Under the pieces are notes generated by a model that worked only from the letters and a program-made list of their open reading frames with translations, was not told where the DNA came from and did not search any database. The translations under genes and the position numbers were made by a program. From positions 62,001 to 126,000 of the forward strand of contig JAVEWJ010000001.1 of the NCBI GenBank assembly GCA_034004605.1: a stretch of 64,000 nucleotides of DNA, in the 5' to 3' direction. Source of the DNA: JAVEWJ01 sp034004605 (GTDB taxonomy: Bacteria > Patescibacteriota > Gracilibacteria > UBA1369 > LOWO2-01-FULL-3). This document shows positions 41,850 to 50,397 of this stretch, in pieces; positions within the stretch are counted from its first letter, which is position 1, and each line of letters begins with the position of its first letter.

Positions 41850-42998
41850 ATGGAAAACATATATGAACTCTCACTTGAAAAGCATAAAGAGGCACAGGGC
41901 AAACTAAATGTTTGCTCGAGTGTTCCCCTTGAATCGCGAGATGATATGCGCGTCTACTACACACCCGGAGTGGCTCAGCCTTGCCTTGAAATCCAAAAAG
42001 ATCCGGAAAAGGCTTATGACTACACTATTAAGGGCCATACTGTGGCTGTGATTACAGATGGTAGCGCTGTTCTTGGACTTGGAAATATCGGTGCGCTTGC
42101 GGGGCTTCCCGTGATGGAGGGAAAATGCGGGCTTTTTAAAAAGTTTGCAGGCGTGGATGCTTTTCCGATTTGTGTTGATAGCAAAGATCCGGATGAATTT
42201 ATTCGGATAGTCGAATCGATTTCCGGTCAATTTGGAGGGATAAATCTTGAGGATATTGCTGCTCCGAATTGTTTTTATATTGAAAACGAACTTAAAAAAA
42301 GGCTTAAGATTCCCGTCTTTCACGATGACCAACATGGAACTGCGATTGTTGTGCTTGCTGGACTTATAAATTCGCTGAAACTTACAGGCAAATCGCCTTC
42401 GGAAAACAAGGTGGTGATTTCCGGAACGGGGGCTGCAGGAAGCGCAATTGCTCGTCTTCTTGTAATGTATGGTTTTTCAAATGTAAATATGATTGATAGT
42501 AAAGGGCTTATTTATGAGGGGCGCGAGGATTTGGATCAAAACAAAATCGAACTTTCAAAAATTACAAATCCGAAGAAAAAATCGGGAAGCCTTTCGGATG
42601 CACTAGTTGGGGCGGATATTTTTATCGGAGTTTCAAAGCCGAAACTTGTGACTGCCGAGATGATTTCAAGCATGGCTGAGAAGCCGATTATTTTTGCGCT
42701 TGCAAATCCAGAGCCTGAGATTTTGCCGGATGAAGCGAAAAAGGCCGGGGCTTTTATTGTTGCCAGTGGGCGAAGCGATTTTCCGAATCAGGTAAATAAT
42801 GTTTTGGCGTTCCCGGGTATTTTTAAAGGGGCGCTTAAGTACAGGATTCCGCAAATTACAGATGAAATGAAGCTAAATGCTGCGAAGTCTTTGGCTTCAA
42901 TGGTGAAAGAAGTGTCACCTGAAAATATCATTCCCGATCCTTTTACGCCGGGAGTTGCGGATACGATTGCGGATAGTATTAAGATTCGAGATCTTTAA
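41850..42998 (+). CDS. malic enzyme (malate dehydrogenase, oxaloacetate-decarboxylating)
   Basis: 382 residues, the short bacterial NAD(P)-malic enzyme type. VYYTPGVAQPC, DGSAVLGLGNIGALAGLPVM, LEDIAAPNCF, and PVFHDDQHGTAIVVLAG hold the Tyr/Lys and metal ligands; VISGTGAAGSAIARLL is the dinucleotide loop and FALANPEPEI the conserved NPxPE. It makes pyruvate, CO2 and NAD(P)H from malate, a plausible carbon source route in a reduced metabolism. Confidence 0.92.
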   Translation: MENIYELSLEKHKEAQGKLNVCSSVPLESRDDMRVYYTPGVAQPCLEIQKDPEKAYDYTIKGHTVAVITDGSAVLGLGNIGALAGLPVMEGKCGLFKKFAGVDAFPICVDSKDPDEFIRIVESISGQFGGINLEDIAAPNCFYIENELKKRLKIPVFHDDQHGTAIVVLAGLINSLKLTGKSPSENKVVISGTGAAGSAIARLLVMYGFSNVNMIDSKGLIYEGREDLDQNKIELSKITNPKKKSGSLSDALVGADIFIGVSKPKLVTAEMISSMAEKPIIFALANPEPEILPDEAKKAGAFIVASGRSDFPNQVNNVLAFPGIFKGALKYRIPQITDEMKLNAAKSLASMVKEVSPENIIPDPFTPGVADTIADSIKIRDL

Positions 42999-43081
42999 TC
43001 GTATTAGCTTTTCAAATTTTGGTTATTCGAAATATTTTTGCGTGTTCGATTTCCTTATTATTACCGTGTTGAAAAAGAATA

Positions 43082-43600
43082 TTAATATTTTCTACTGTCG
43101 TATGCCCAATGGAGAAGGGCTTGGCGTTGGCGGCGGCGGCAGGCCAAAAACCCTTGGTCGCAGTTGTGTTTGATTTGGGCGATGTGGCGAGTCATGGCTT
43201 TCCACCTTTTGATTTGGCGCGCGTCTTCTTCCGGTATTCTTCTTCCCATATAGTATCTGCAGTACCACTGAAACCAACCGCGCGGATCTTCGGGATAAAT
43301 CCAACCTTTTTTTTGCCAAACGGAAAGAGGCTGGGAGGCGTTTATTTTGAAAAAATTTAGATTTGGGTCGTGCCTCTCGGGGCAGAGTTTTGCCTTTTTA
43401 TACCAATCTTCGGGAAATTCTTTGGCGCAATCCGTCATATATTTCCCCCCAAACACTCCCATTTCAAGCATTTGTTTCGGGCTTAAATCAGGCTTAAACT
43501 CCGAATCGAAATTTTTACCCATAGGCTCCGTCAAAAAATAACGATAATTTTTTTGCATTTTATCGTTTACGGTCACTTGTTTTTTGAATTTTTCTTTCAT
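43082..43600 (-). CDS. conserved hypothetical protein (172 aa)
   Basis: A soluble, Trp/Tyr/Arg-rich protein with MLEMGVFGGKYMTDCAKEFP, then GWFQWYCRYYMGRRIPEEDA and KRWKAMTRHIAQIKHNC. I recall this block from a family found in bacteria, fungi and plants without assigned function. It is convergent with the malic enzyme and divergent from the zinc operon. Confidence 0.8.
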   Translation of the reverse strand: MKEKFKKQVTVNDKMQKNYRYFLTEPMGKNFDSEFKPDLSPKQMLEMGVFGGKYMTDCAKEFPEDWYKKAKLCPERHDPNLNFFKINASQPLSVWQKKGWIYPEDPRGWFQWYCRYYMGRRIPEEDARQIKRWKAMTRHIAQIKHNCDQGFLACRRRQRQALLHWAYDSRKY

Positions 43601-43632
43601 CTTATTTTTTTATATTTTACAGGGAGTTTTTA

Positions 43633-43661
43633 TTGACATGCAAGATTTTTGGAGATATATC
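43633..43661 (+). promoter_or_regulatory. promoter of the zinc-uptake operon
   Basis: TTGACA at 43633-43638, 17-base spacer, TATATC at 43656-43661, a near-consensus sigma-70 promoter. Transcription would start at about 43668, inside the operator that follows. Confidence 0.75.
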
Positions 43662-43662
43662 T

Positions 43663-43683
43663 TATTGCAGTTTAATTGCAATA
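43663..43683 (+). promoter_or_regulatory. candidate Zur/Fur operator
   Basis: A 21-base inverted repeat, TATTGCA-N7-TGCAATA, beginning one base after the -10 element and ending directly against the ATG at 43684. Its position over the transcription start suits repression by the Fur-family protein encoded just downstream. Length and dyad agree with Fur/Zur boxes; the exact sequence is not one I know. Confidence 0.65.
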
Positions 43684-44109
43684 ATGAAAAATGAAATATA
43701 TGAAAAAATAAGGGAATCCGGCGGTAGAATGACAAAAATTAAAAAAGCATTAATTGATGTTTTTCTTGAATCCGGTTGTTTGGTTGATATGGAAACAATT
43801 GAAAAAAAACTTAAAAAACGAAATCTAAAACCTGAAAAATCCACTATTTTTCGAGAACTTAATGCTTTGTGTGACAAACAAATAATTATTAAAAACAGCA
43901 TTTCCGGAAAAAGTTTTTACGAAATTCCTTGTTCACATCATCATCACCTTGTGTGTGTTTATTGCGGTAAAATTGAATCTGTTGAGATGAAAAATATTTT
44001 TAAATCTTTTGAAAAAAAATTATCAAAATCTAAAAACTTTTTAATTACTAACCATGTTCTGGACTTTTTCGGATATTGTGAAAAATGCCGGGACAAACAA
44101 AAATTATGA
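43684..44109 (+). CDS. zur: Fur-family regulator, probably zinc-responsive (Zur)
   Basis: 141 residues: winged helix (ESGGRMTKIKKALIDVFLES then KSTIFRELNALCDKQI), metal region PCSHHHHLVCVYCGKIE and closing FFGYCEKC. Both CxxC pairs for the structural zinc are intact. The start is ATG 43684, since the operator and promoter cover the more upstream start at 43633. Its TGA overlaps the ATG of znuA (ATGA), and the co-transcribed partners are a zinc ABC transporter, so Zur is preferred over Fur or PerR. Confidence 0.85.
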   Translation: MKNEIYEKIRESGGRMTKIKKALIDVFLESGCLVDMETIEKKLKKRNLKPEKSTIFRELNALCDKQIIIKNSISGKSFYEIPCSHHHHLVCVYCGKIESVEMKNIFKSFEKKLSKSKNFLITNHVLDFFGYCEKCRDKQKL

Positions 44110-45137
44110 AAAAAATCATATTTGTATTGATTGCGATTCTATTCGTGTCATCCGTTTTTTATTACGGAGTAAAGGAAAAAACTCCTAAGGAAAGTGGCGA
44201 AATTAAAGTTGTAACTACTCTTTTTCCTCTTTATGATGCGGCGAAGTTTATTGGAGGCGAAAAGGCAAATGTATCTTTATTGCTTCCTCCGGGAGTTGAG
44301 GCTCATTCTTTTGAGCCGAAACCAAGTGATATCGTTAGAATAAACGAAGCGGATATTTTCGCTTACACCGGACCTTTTATGGAAGTGTGGGCTTCGGATA
44401 TTTTAAACGGTATTTCGGAAAATGTAACTGTGGTTGATTCAAGCAAAGGTGCGACCTTGATTGAAGGCGAAGAACATGAGCATGAACACGGACATGAAGA
44501 TGAGCATGCAGATGAAAATGAATCCGATGAAGAACATGAGCATGAAGACGAATCTACAGAAGAGATTGAGGATATTCATTCCGATGAACATGATCATCAC
44601 GGGATAGATCCGCATTTTTGGCTTGATTTTGAAAACATGAAAACAATTTCTTCAAATATTCTTGAAGCATATATTTCTGTTGATCCTACTAACGAGCCTT
44701 ATTACAGAGCGAATTTTGAGGCTTATGTTTTACAAATTTCTGAGATTGAAAATATGTATACGGAAACTCTTTTATCTTGTTCCAATAAAAACATTGTGTA
44801 TGGAGGCCATTTTGCTTTCAATTATCTTGCAAAAAAATTCTCCTTAAATTATTACAGTGCGCAAGGTTTTTCCCCGGATAGCGAGCCTTCGGCAAAAGAC
44901 TTGATTGAACTTGTAGAACTGGTTAAACAAAAAAATGTGAAAGCAATTTTTTATGAAGAACTTTCAAGTCCTAAAATCGCCGAAACAATAGCCAAAGAAA
45001 CAGGAACAAGTCTTCTTCTATTAAATGGCGCTCACAACTTGTCGAAAGAAGATTTGGAAAATGGTGTAGAGTTTTTTGATATTATGGAGCAAAATTTGGA
45101 TAATTTGAAAGTGGGATTAAATTGCAAAAATGAATAA
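44106..45137 (+). CDS. znuA: zinc ABC transporter substrate-binding protein
   Basis: 343 residues, cluster A-I solute-binding fold, with an N-terminal signal/anchor (MKKIIFVLIAILFVSSVFYY). Metal ligands lie in PPGVEAHSFEPKPSDI, DPHFWLDF and YGGHFAFNYLA. Between them is a His/Glu/Asp-rich loop (about residues 125-170, many HEHE/DEHD units) that marks zinc rather than manganese binders. Start ATG 44106 (4-base overlap with the regulator gene); no lipobox is evident. Confidence 0.9.
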   Translation: MKKIIFVLIAILFVSSVFYYGVKEKTPKESGEIKVVTTLFPLYDAAKFIGGEKANVSLLLPPGVEAHSFEPKPSDIVRINEADIFAYTGPFMEVWASDILNGISENVTVVDSSKGATLIEGEEHEHEHGHEDEHADENESDEEHEHEDESTEEIEDIHSDEHDHHGIDPHFWLDFENMKTISSNILEAYISVDPTNEPYYRANFEAYVLQISEIENMYTETLLSCSNKNIVYGGHFAFNYLAKKFSLNYYSAQGFSPDSEPSAKDLIELVELVKQKNVKAIFYEELSSPKIAETIAKETGTSLLLLNGAHNLSKEDLENGVEFFDIMEQNLDNLKVGLNCKNE

Positions 45138-45882
45138 TGTGCTTGAGGTTAAAAATTTGAGTGTGAAATATGGAAACACCGTTGCTCTTGAAAAGGTGAG
45201 TTTTGAAATTGAAAAAGGTGATTTCATTGGTCTTGTCGGACCTAATGGTGCGGGTAAAAGTACGCTTATAAAAGCTATTTTAGGTCTTACTGAAATTTCA
45301 ACCGGAAGAATTTCTCTATTTTCAAAAGATATTTCAAAATTTAAAGAGTTTTCAAAAATAGGATACCTACCTCAAAAAAGTACCAAGCTAAACAGCCTTT
45401 TTCCTGTTTCGGTTTTTGAAGTGATAAGCCTCGGTATTCTTTCAAAAAAGAAATTTCCAAAAAGGTTGAAAAAAGAAGACGACGAAAAAGTACACAAAAT
45501 TCTTGAAGATTTAAAAATTTCAAAATTATCAAAAAAGTGTTTTTTTGAGCTTTCCGGAGGTGAACAACAAAAAGTTCTTTTAGGAAGAGCCATTGTTTCC
45601 GATCCTGAAATACTAATTTTTGATGAACCATCAACCGCTCTTGATCCAGCTTCCCGTGAAGAATTTTTTACGCTTGTAAAAAAATTAAACGATGAACAAA
45701 AGACTACTGTGATTTTGATTACTCATGACACGGGATATGTTGGTAAATACGCAAATAAGTTAATTTATATTGATAGAAAACTAGAATATTTCGGAAAGAT
45801 TGGAGATTTTTGCAAAGGGGAAGATTTTGACTCTTGTTTTGAAAAAAGTGATCATCACATTATTTGGCATCAACACAACTAA
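45130..45882 (+). CDS. znuC: zinc ABC transporter ATPase
   Basis: 250 residues with Walker A GPNGAGKSTLIK, Q-loop YLPQKS, signature LSGGEQQKVLLGRA, Walker B ILIFDEPST and the switch His in ILITHDTGYV. It ends in a His-containing tail (SDHHIIWHQHN). Starts within the last 8 bases of znuA. Confidence 0.92.
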   Translation: MNNVLEVKNLSVKYGNTVALEKVSFEIEKGDFIGLVGPNGAGKSTLIKAILGLTEISTGRISLFSKDISKFKEFSKIGYLPQKSTKLNSLFPVSVFEVISLGILSKKKFPKRLKKEDDEKVHKILEDLKISKLSKKCFFELSGGEQQKVLLGRAIVSDPEILIFDEPSTALDPASREEFFTLVKKLNDEQKTTVILITHDTGYVGKYANKLIYIDRKLEYFGKIGDFCKGEDFDSCFEKSDHHIIWHQHN

Positions 45883-45884
45883 AA

Positions 45885-46688
45885 ATGGACATTTTCGGAT
45901 TTTTACAATATGGATTTATACAAAAAGCCTTTATCGGTGGATCTTTTGTGGCGCTTACTTGTGCAATCTTGGGCGTTTTTTTGGTTCTAAAAAATATGTC
46001 GCTTATAGGTGACGGTCTTTCTCATGTGAGCTTCGGGGCTATTGCGCTTGGACTTTTTATGGGTGTTGCTCCGTTTTATATTGCTATTCCTTTTGTGGCA
46101 TTTGCATCCATTTTGATACTGAAAATCAGTGAAAAAACGAAAATTTATGGTGATGCTTCAATCGGAATCGTATCCGCCGTGGGAATTTCCATGGGTGTGA
46201 TTTTGGCTTCTTTATCGGGAGGATTCAATGTAGATCTAATGAGTTTTCTTTTTGGAAACATACTTGCGATTTCAAATTCCGAACTTATTTTTTCAATTGT
46301 AATATCCGGCTTAGTACTAATTTCCGTATATTTCTTATATTTTGATATGTTTTCCGCCACTTTTGATGAAGATTTTGCAAAAACGACCGGCATTAAAACG
46401 CAATTGATAAATTATGTCCTTACTGTTCTGACGGCTTTAACAGTTGTCTTATCAGTAAAAGTTGTCGGAGTAATGCTGGTTTCAGCTCTTTTGATTTTGC
46501 CCGCCGTTTCGGCATTACAGATTGCTTCGAAATTTAAAAATGCGATAATTCTTTCAGGCATTATTTCTGTTTTTTCAGTGATTTTCGGTATCACCTTTTC
46601 ATTTTTTGCCGATCTACCAACCGGGGCTGTAATCGTGATGGTAAACGCCTTGATTTTTGCTATTTTTTCGATTTATAAAAGGATTTAG
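45885..46688 (+). CDS. znuB: zinc ABC transporter permease
   Basis: 267 residues, about eight helices, ABC-3 permease family: LGVFLVLKNMSLIGDGLSHV, FGNILAISNSEL, and VGVMLVSALLILPAVSALQI. Start at ATG 45885, 2 bases after the znuC stop, completing zur-znuA-znuC-znuB. Its stop abuts that of the convergent gene at 46689. Confidence 0.9.
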   Translation: MDIFGFLQYGFIQKAFIGGSFVALTCAILGVFLVLKNMSLIGDGLSHVSFGAIALGLFMGVAPFYIAIPFVAFASILILKISEKTKIYGDASIGIVSAVGISMGVILASLSGGFNVDLMSFLFGNILAISNSELIFSIVISGLVLISVYFLYFDMFSATFDEDFAKTTGIKTQLINYVLTVLTALTVVLSVKVVGVMLVSALLILPAVSALQIASKFKNAIILSGIISVFSVIFGITFSFFADLPTGAVIVMVNALIFAIFSIYKRI

Positions 46689-47270
46689 TTAGTCCTCATC
46701 CGACTCGAAAAAATCAATAAACGGTTCAAGGATAATAAGAGATTTGGCATCAACGGCTTTTGATAAAAGCCATGTTTTGCAGTCTTTGTGGGCAACGCCT
46801 TCTTCACAGGAAAATCCTAAATTTAATAAATTTGAAAGAAGCTCATCGTTTGGAAAAGTATTCAAAGAAAGTTTTATTCCTGAAAAAAATTTTCCGTCTT
46901 TAATGTTTTTTAATTGATAATTTCCGCATCTTATTGCTGTAAATAATTGCCCGAGATTTTTTATATTCGAATACTTCGGATCAATCGGCATTTCAATATT
47001 TTCTTCCTGTCTACAATACTTGGAGAGATCCTCTTCGTCTTGATAGGTTATGTTTTTTAGAAGTTCATCAGCTTGATTTGAAATAAAATCCATTGTTGTT
47101 ATCTTATCTCCATCCATTAAATCTGAAATTTCATTATCGCCTTTTGTACTTAGCTCTTTTTTTGACGTGGAATTAATATAAAAAATTATGCCTGAAATAA
47201 AAAATAATAAAACGAAAATGAGTATTAACATGGGGAACATGCTTGTGTTGTTAGTTTTTTTATTTTTCAT
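46689..47270 (-). CDS. membrane-anchored protein, paralogue of the gene at 1-829
   Basis: 193 residues: a short cytoplasmic N-terminus, one helix (MFPMLILIFVLLFFISGIIF), a shorter linker than its paralogue, then the same domain. Shared segments are KYSNIKNLGQLFTAIRCG, CKTWLLS and SLIILEPFIDF. Both end in or near an acidic tail. Cys at four matching places may form disulfides outside the cell. Function unknown. Confidence 0.75.
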   Translation of the reverse strand: MKNKKTNNTSMFPMLILIFVLLFFISGIIFYINSTSKKELSTKGDNEISDLMDGDKITTMDFISNQADELLKNITYQDEEDLSKYCRQEENIEMPIDPKYSNIKNLGQLFTAIRCGNYQLKNIKDGKFFSGIKLSLNTFPNDELLSNLLNLGFSCEEGVAHKDCKTWLLSKAVDAKSLIILEPFIDFFESDED

Positions 47271-47436
47271 AAAGATTATAATAATTTATCGAGATAGATC
47301 TATTGCTTAAATGAATTTAACCTAAAAATATAAACAAATAAAATAAAAATTGTGTTGAAATAAGGATGCAGAGAGGACTTTGTGCTGTGGCCTTTAGGCC
47401 TTGTTGGCCCTCCAGGCCAATGTCTGCGAAAGCGTA

Positions 47437-47471
47437 GAAAAAAAATTCATTTTTGCTATGCAAAAATGAAT
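47437..47471 (-). terminator. terminator of tRNA-Ser
   Basis: On the minus strand ATTCATTTTTGC / ATA / GCAAAAATGAAT, a twelve-pair perfect stem, then eight T. It begins at the base after the encoded CCA. Confidence 0.9.
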
Positions 47472-47561
47472 TGGCGGAGAGATAGGGATTCGAACCCTAG
47501 AGAGCCTTACGGCCCTAACGGTTTTCAAGACCGCCGCTTTCGACCACTCAGCCATCTCTCC
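47472..47561 (-). tRNA. tRNA-Ser (anticodon UGA)
   Basis: The minus strand folds as a long-variable-arm tRNA. The acceptor GGAGAGA pairs with TCTCTCC; discriminator G and CCA are encoded. D-arm GGCTGAGTGGTC, anticodon loop CTTGAAAA with UGA, a variable arm around AGGGCCGTAAGGCTC, and the T-loop GGTTCGAATCCC are all in place. It reads UCA serine codons. Promoter and terminator flank it directly. Confidence 0.95.
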
Positions 47562-47577
47562 TTGGTCGTGCTTGCGT

Positions 47578-47606
47578 AATATAAGCAAGTTTTCAAAGTA
47601 TTTCAA
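47578..47606 (-). promoter_or_regulatory. promoter of tRNA-Ser
   Basis: On the minus strand TTGAAA (47606-47601), 17-base spacer, TATATT (47583-47578), placing the start of transcription about 10 bases before the mature 5' end. It lies in the gap just after the argS stop. Confidence 0.7.
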
Positions 47607-47612
47607 TAGAAA

Positions 47613-50252
47613 TTACATTTCTTCCGCTACGAAAATTCCCAAAAGATTAAGTCCGTTTTTAATAATCTGCGACACTGCCTCTGATATTTCAATCAATAGT
47701 TTTCGCTCGTTTTCATCTTCATTTGTCAGCATTGGTACCGCGTTGTATAAAGAATTGTAATTTTTCGCAAGTTCGTACAAATAATTGCACAAAATATTGG
47801 GTCTAAAATCTTCACAAGATTCGAGAAGTTTTTCTTTATATAAAGGTATAAGTCTTAGGACCATGTCGATTTTTTCCGTTCCCTCTTCGTTTTTGGATTT
47901 TTGAGACGGCTCCTCTTTGGCTTTCCTAAGAATACTTCTGGCCCTAGCATAAGCGTACTGCAAATACACCGCACTGTTTCCGTCCAAGGAAAGCATTTTG
48001 TCCCAATCAAAAACAATATTCGTGAGTCTGTTTTGGCTAAGTACATTGTATTTTACGGCTCCAATTCCAATTATTTCTGCAAGCTTTTCAAGATCCTGTG
48101 TAGATTTACTTTTTGCCTCACATAAAGTTTTGACTCTAGATACAGCTTCATCAAGTACTTCGTCGAGTTTTATAAAATCACCTTTTCTTGTTGAAAACTT
48201 TTTATCCTTAAAACTCATACGCCCGTATGGTATATGAATCCCCTCTCCATGATACCAAGGAAAGCGTTCGCATGCTTTGAAAAGTTGTTTGAATTGAAGT
48301 GTTTGTTCCCCACCAATCACATAGAAAATTTTAAACGGATGCCAAGTGGAAATCCTGTATTTCATTGTGGCAAAATCCCTTGTGGAATACAAAGTGGAAT
48401 TGTCTTTTTTCTGAACTACAAGCGGTGGCATATCAGGTTCATCAAATTTAACAACAAATGCACCCTCCTCTCCTTCAACAAACACGCCTCTTTGTTTGCC
48501 CTCTTTTAAAATATCATCGAGCTTGTCTTCGTAAAAACTTTCGCCCTGAATATGATCAAAATGCATTCCTCCAAGCCTATTGTAGGTCTTTTGAAATTCC
48601 TTTAAACTCTCCTCAACAAACCATTTCCAAAGACGGCGGTTTTCCTTATCCCCTTCTTCGAATTTTTTAAACTCAAGGCGGGCTTCGTCTTCAAGAGTAT
48701 CGTCTTTTTCAACTTCTTCGTGGAATTTTACATAAATTTTTTGAAGTTCATCAATCGGGTTTTTCTCGATTTCCTTTTTTTCCCCCCATTTTTTATAAGC
48801 AACAATGAGCTTTCCAAATTGTGTGCCGTAGTCCCCTATGTGATTCACCGATACCGTTTTAAAACCGATTTCGCGGTACATATTGTAAAGTGATTGACCG
48901 AGAATTGTCGTGATAATGTGGTGAATTCCGAAAGGTTTTGCAATATTCGGGGAAGAATAATCCATCACAATGGTCTTTCCTTCGCCGAAATACACTTTTC
49001 CATAATTTGTTTTTTTCTCAAGAACAGATGCGAGTTCTTCTTTTTTTGCGTTTGTTGAAAGGAAAAAATTGATAAACCCCGGGGGCGCCAATTCCACTTT
49101 TTCAAGCAAATCGTCTTCGGGAATGTTTTCCATTATTTGTTTTGCAATGTCTAATGGACTTACGCTTAAGTTTTTAGCGAGTTGCATAGCGATATTGCAT
49201 GAAAAATCACCGTGAACAGTAGAAGCTGGGTAGTCGATTTTGATCTGAACTTTCGGTGCCGGCGAAAATGCCTTTAGAATAGCCTTTTCGAGAATTTTTT
49301 CTATTTTAAACTTTAAGGTAGATTCATCTTTCAATGATAAAAAGTCGTTTTTGGTTTCAGAATTTTTTTGAAGCATAGGAGTGGGGGTGCTTAAAGGCTC
49401 GAGGATAGGTACTGATACTTGGGGCATTCTTGCTGAGAAATTAATAATTTTTTTGTTTTGATCCTCTTTTTGAATAGCCAAACGCGTGGTGTAATATGCC
49501 TTTTCCTGAGCGGAAATCTTTGAGTCATCGACATTTTTTCGACCTTCAACACCAAGCTCCGCTTCTTTCAAATCCTGATTTAAAACATTTATGATTATTT
49601 CACCTCCAAGATATTTTTGTATGTTGTTTGCGATTTCGCTTAAAATTTGGGCAAAATCCTGTGTAGAAAGTTTGCTTAGATCTTCAACAAAAAGAGCCGT
49701 GTTCACAGATTTATCAGTGATTTTAGTGCGCTCACATTCGCTAAAATTCCAAAATCTTTGTATAATTCCCCCTTCGTCCATGTAGGCGATTTCGTTTTCA
49801 GTGGCATTTTCCACATTTATAGAATTTATTTCACGAAAAGGCTCGGTGCCTTGTGTGTAGGCAAGACGAAGATCTCCGCAAAGCCAACTTAGGTCTTTGT
49901 GATTGATAGGAAGAAGGTATTTGATGGAGTAATAATATGCAATATCGGAAAGCGGATTGGTATGCGGAATCTCTTGTCCGGATTGAACGGTTTTATATAT
50001 CGTTTTCAGAAGTGGCGTGTATTTTTTCGGGTCGATATTTTGGTGCTCGTAGGCGTAATTCCAGACCGCAACACTTGGGACACTGTCGGCGTCAGCTTTG
50101 TAAAACTCCTTAGCCTTTTGCGCCTGAATTCCGCGAAGAAGGCTTTCTGTGGCGGAAATCCTTTTATAATTTGAAAAGTTTTTTATGATTATCAGGCCGA
50201 TTTTTAAGTCCGGAAAGTTTTCAAAAATTTTCGGATCGATTTGGAATTTCAT
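47613..50252 (-). CDS. argS: arginyl-tRNA synthetase with N-terminal B3/B4 domain
   Basis: 879 residues, against about 550-650 for most ArgRS. Residues 1-225 form a B3/B4 domain (ATESLLRGIQAQKAKEFY, VAVWNYAYEH, GIIQRFWNFSECERTKITD), otherwise known from PheRS beta chains and stand-alone proteins. After a linker (~225-310), the ArgRS N-terminal domain (TVHGDFSCNIAMQLAK) and the class I catalytic domain follow: SSPNIAKPFGIHHI at the HIGH position and FSTRKGD at KMSKS. The C-terminal anticodon domain (YLQYAYARARSILRKA) is intact. The catalytic part seems complete. The HIGH segment reads GIHH instead of HxGH. The B3/B4 part may edit or bind tRNA. Confidence 0.88.
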   Translation of the reverse strand: MKFQIDPKIFENFPDLKIGLIIIKNFSNYKRISATESLLRGIQAQKAKEFYKADADSVPSVAVWNYAYEHQNIDPKKYTPLLKTIYKTVQSGQEIPHTNPLSDIAYYYSIKYLLPINHKDLSWLCGDLRLAYTQGTEPFREINSINVENATENEIAYMDEGGIIQRFWNFSECERTKITDKSVNTALFVEDLSKLSTQDFAQILSEIANNIQKYLGGEIIINVLNQDLKEAELGVEGRKNVDDSKISAQEKAYYTTRLAIQKEDQNKKIINFSARMPQVSVPILEPLSTPTPMLQKNSETKNDFLSLKDESTLKFKIEKILEKAILKAFSPAPKVQIKIDYPASTVHGDFSCNIAMQLAKNLSVSPLDIAKQIMENIPEDDLLEKVELAPPGFINFFLSTNAKKEELASVLEKKTNYGKVYFGEGKTIVMDYSSPNIAKPFGIHHIITTILGQSLYNMYREIGFKTVSVNHIGDYGTQFGKLIVAYKKWGEKKEIEKNPIDELQKIYVKFHEEVEKDDTLEDEARLEFKKFEEGDKENRRLWKWFVEESLKEFQKTYNRLGGMHFDHIQGESFYEDKLDDILKEGKQRGVFVEGEEGAFVVKFDEPDMPPLVVQKKDNSTLYSTRDFATMKYRISTWHPFKIFYVIGGEQTLQFKQLFKACERFPWYHGEGIHIPYGRMSFKDKKFSTRKGDFIKLDEVLDEAVSRVKTLCEAKSKSTQDLEKLAEIIGIGAVKYNVLSQNRLTNIVFDWDKMLSLDGNSAVYLQYAYARARSILRKAKEEPSQKSKNEEGTEKIDMVLRLIPLYKEKLLESCEDFRPNILCNYLYELAKNYNSLYNAVPMLTNEDENERKLLIEISEAVSQIIKNGLNLLGIFVAEEM

Positions 50253-50338
50253 CTTGATTAGACTTCATAATATGGTCGCATTTTAAAAGAAACGAGGGGG
50301 AATGGGAAGGGGAAAACCGATTCAACGGCAATGGAGGT

Positions 50339-50367
50339 TTGACTAAATGCTAAAAAGCAAGTATAAT
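50339..50367 (+). promoter_or_regulatory. promoter of the first duplicated module
   Basis: TTGACT at 50339-50344, 17-base spacer, TATAAT at 50362-50367; start codon 31 bases downstream. Confidence 0.75.
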
Positions 50368-50397
50368 TATTAGAAAACAAAAATTTAAAACAAAAAT

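Noticed and set aside
47385..47425. Cluster of GGCC hairpins after the tRNA terminator
   Set aside because: Two small stems without a U-tract or any recognised RNA element; no function can be argued.
47382..47606. Short coding frames on both strands around 47.4-47.6 kb
   Set aside because: They are readings of the tRNA-Ser gene with its promoter and terminator.
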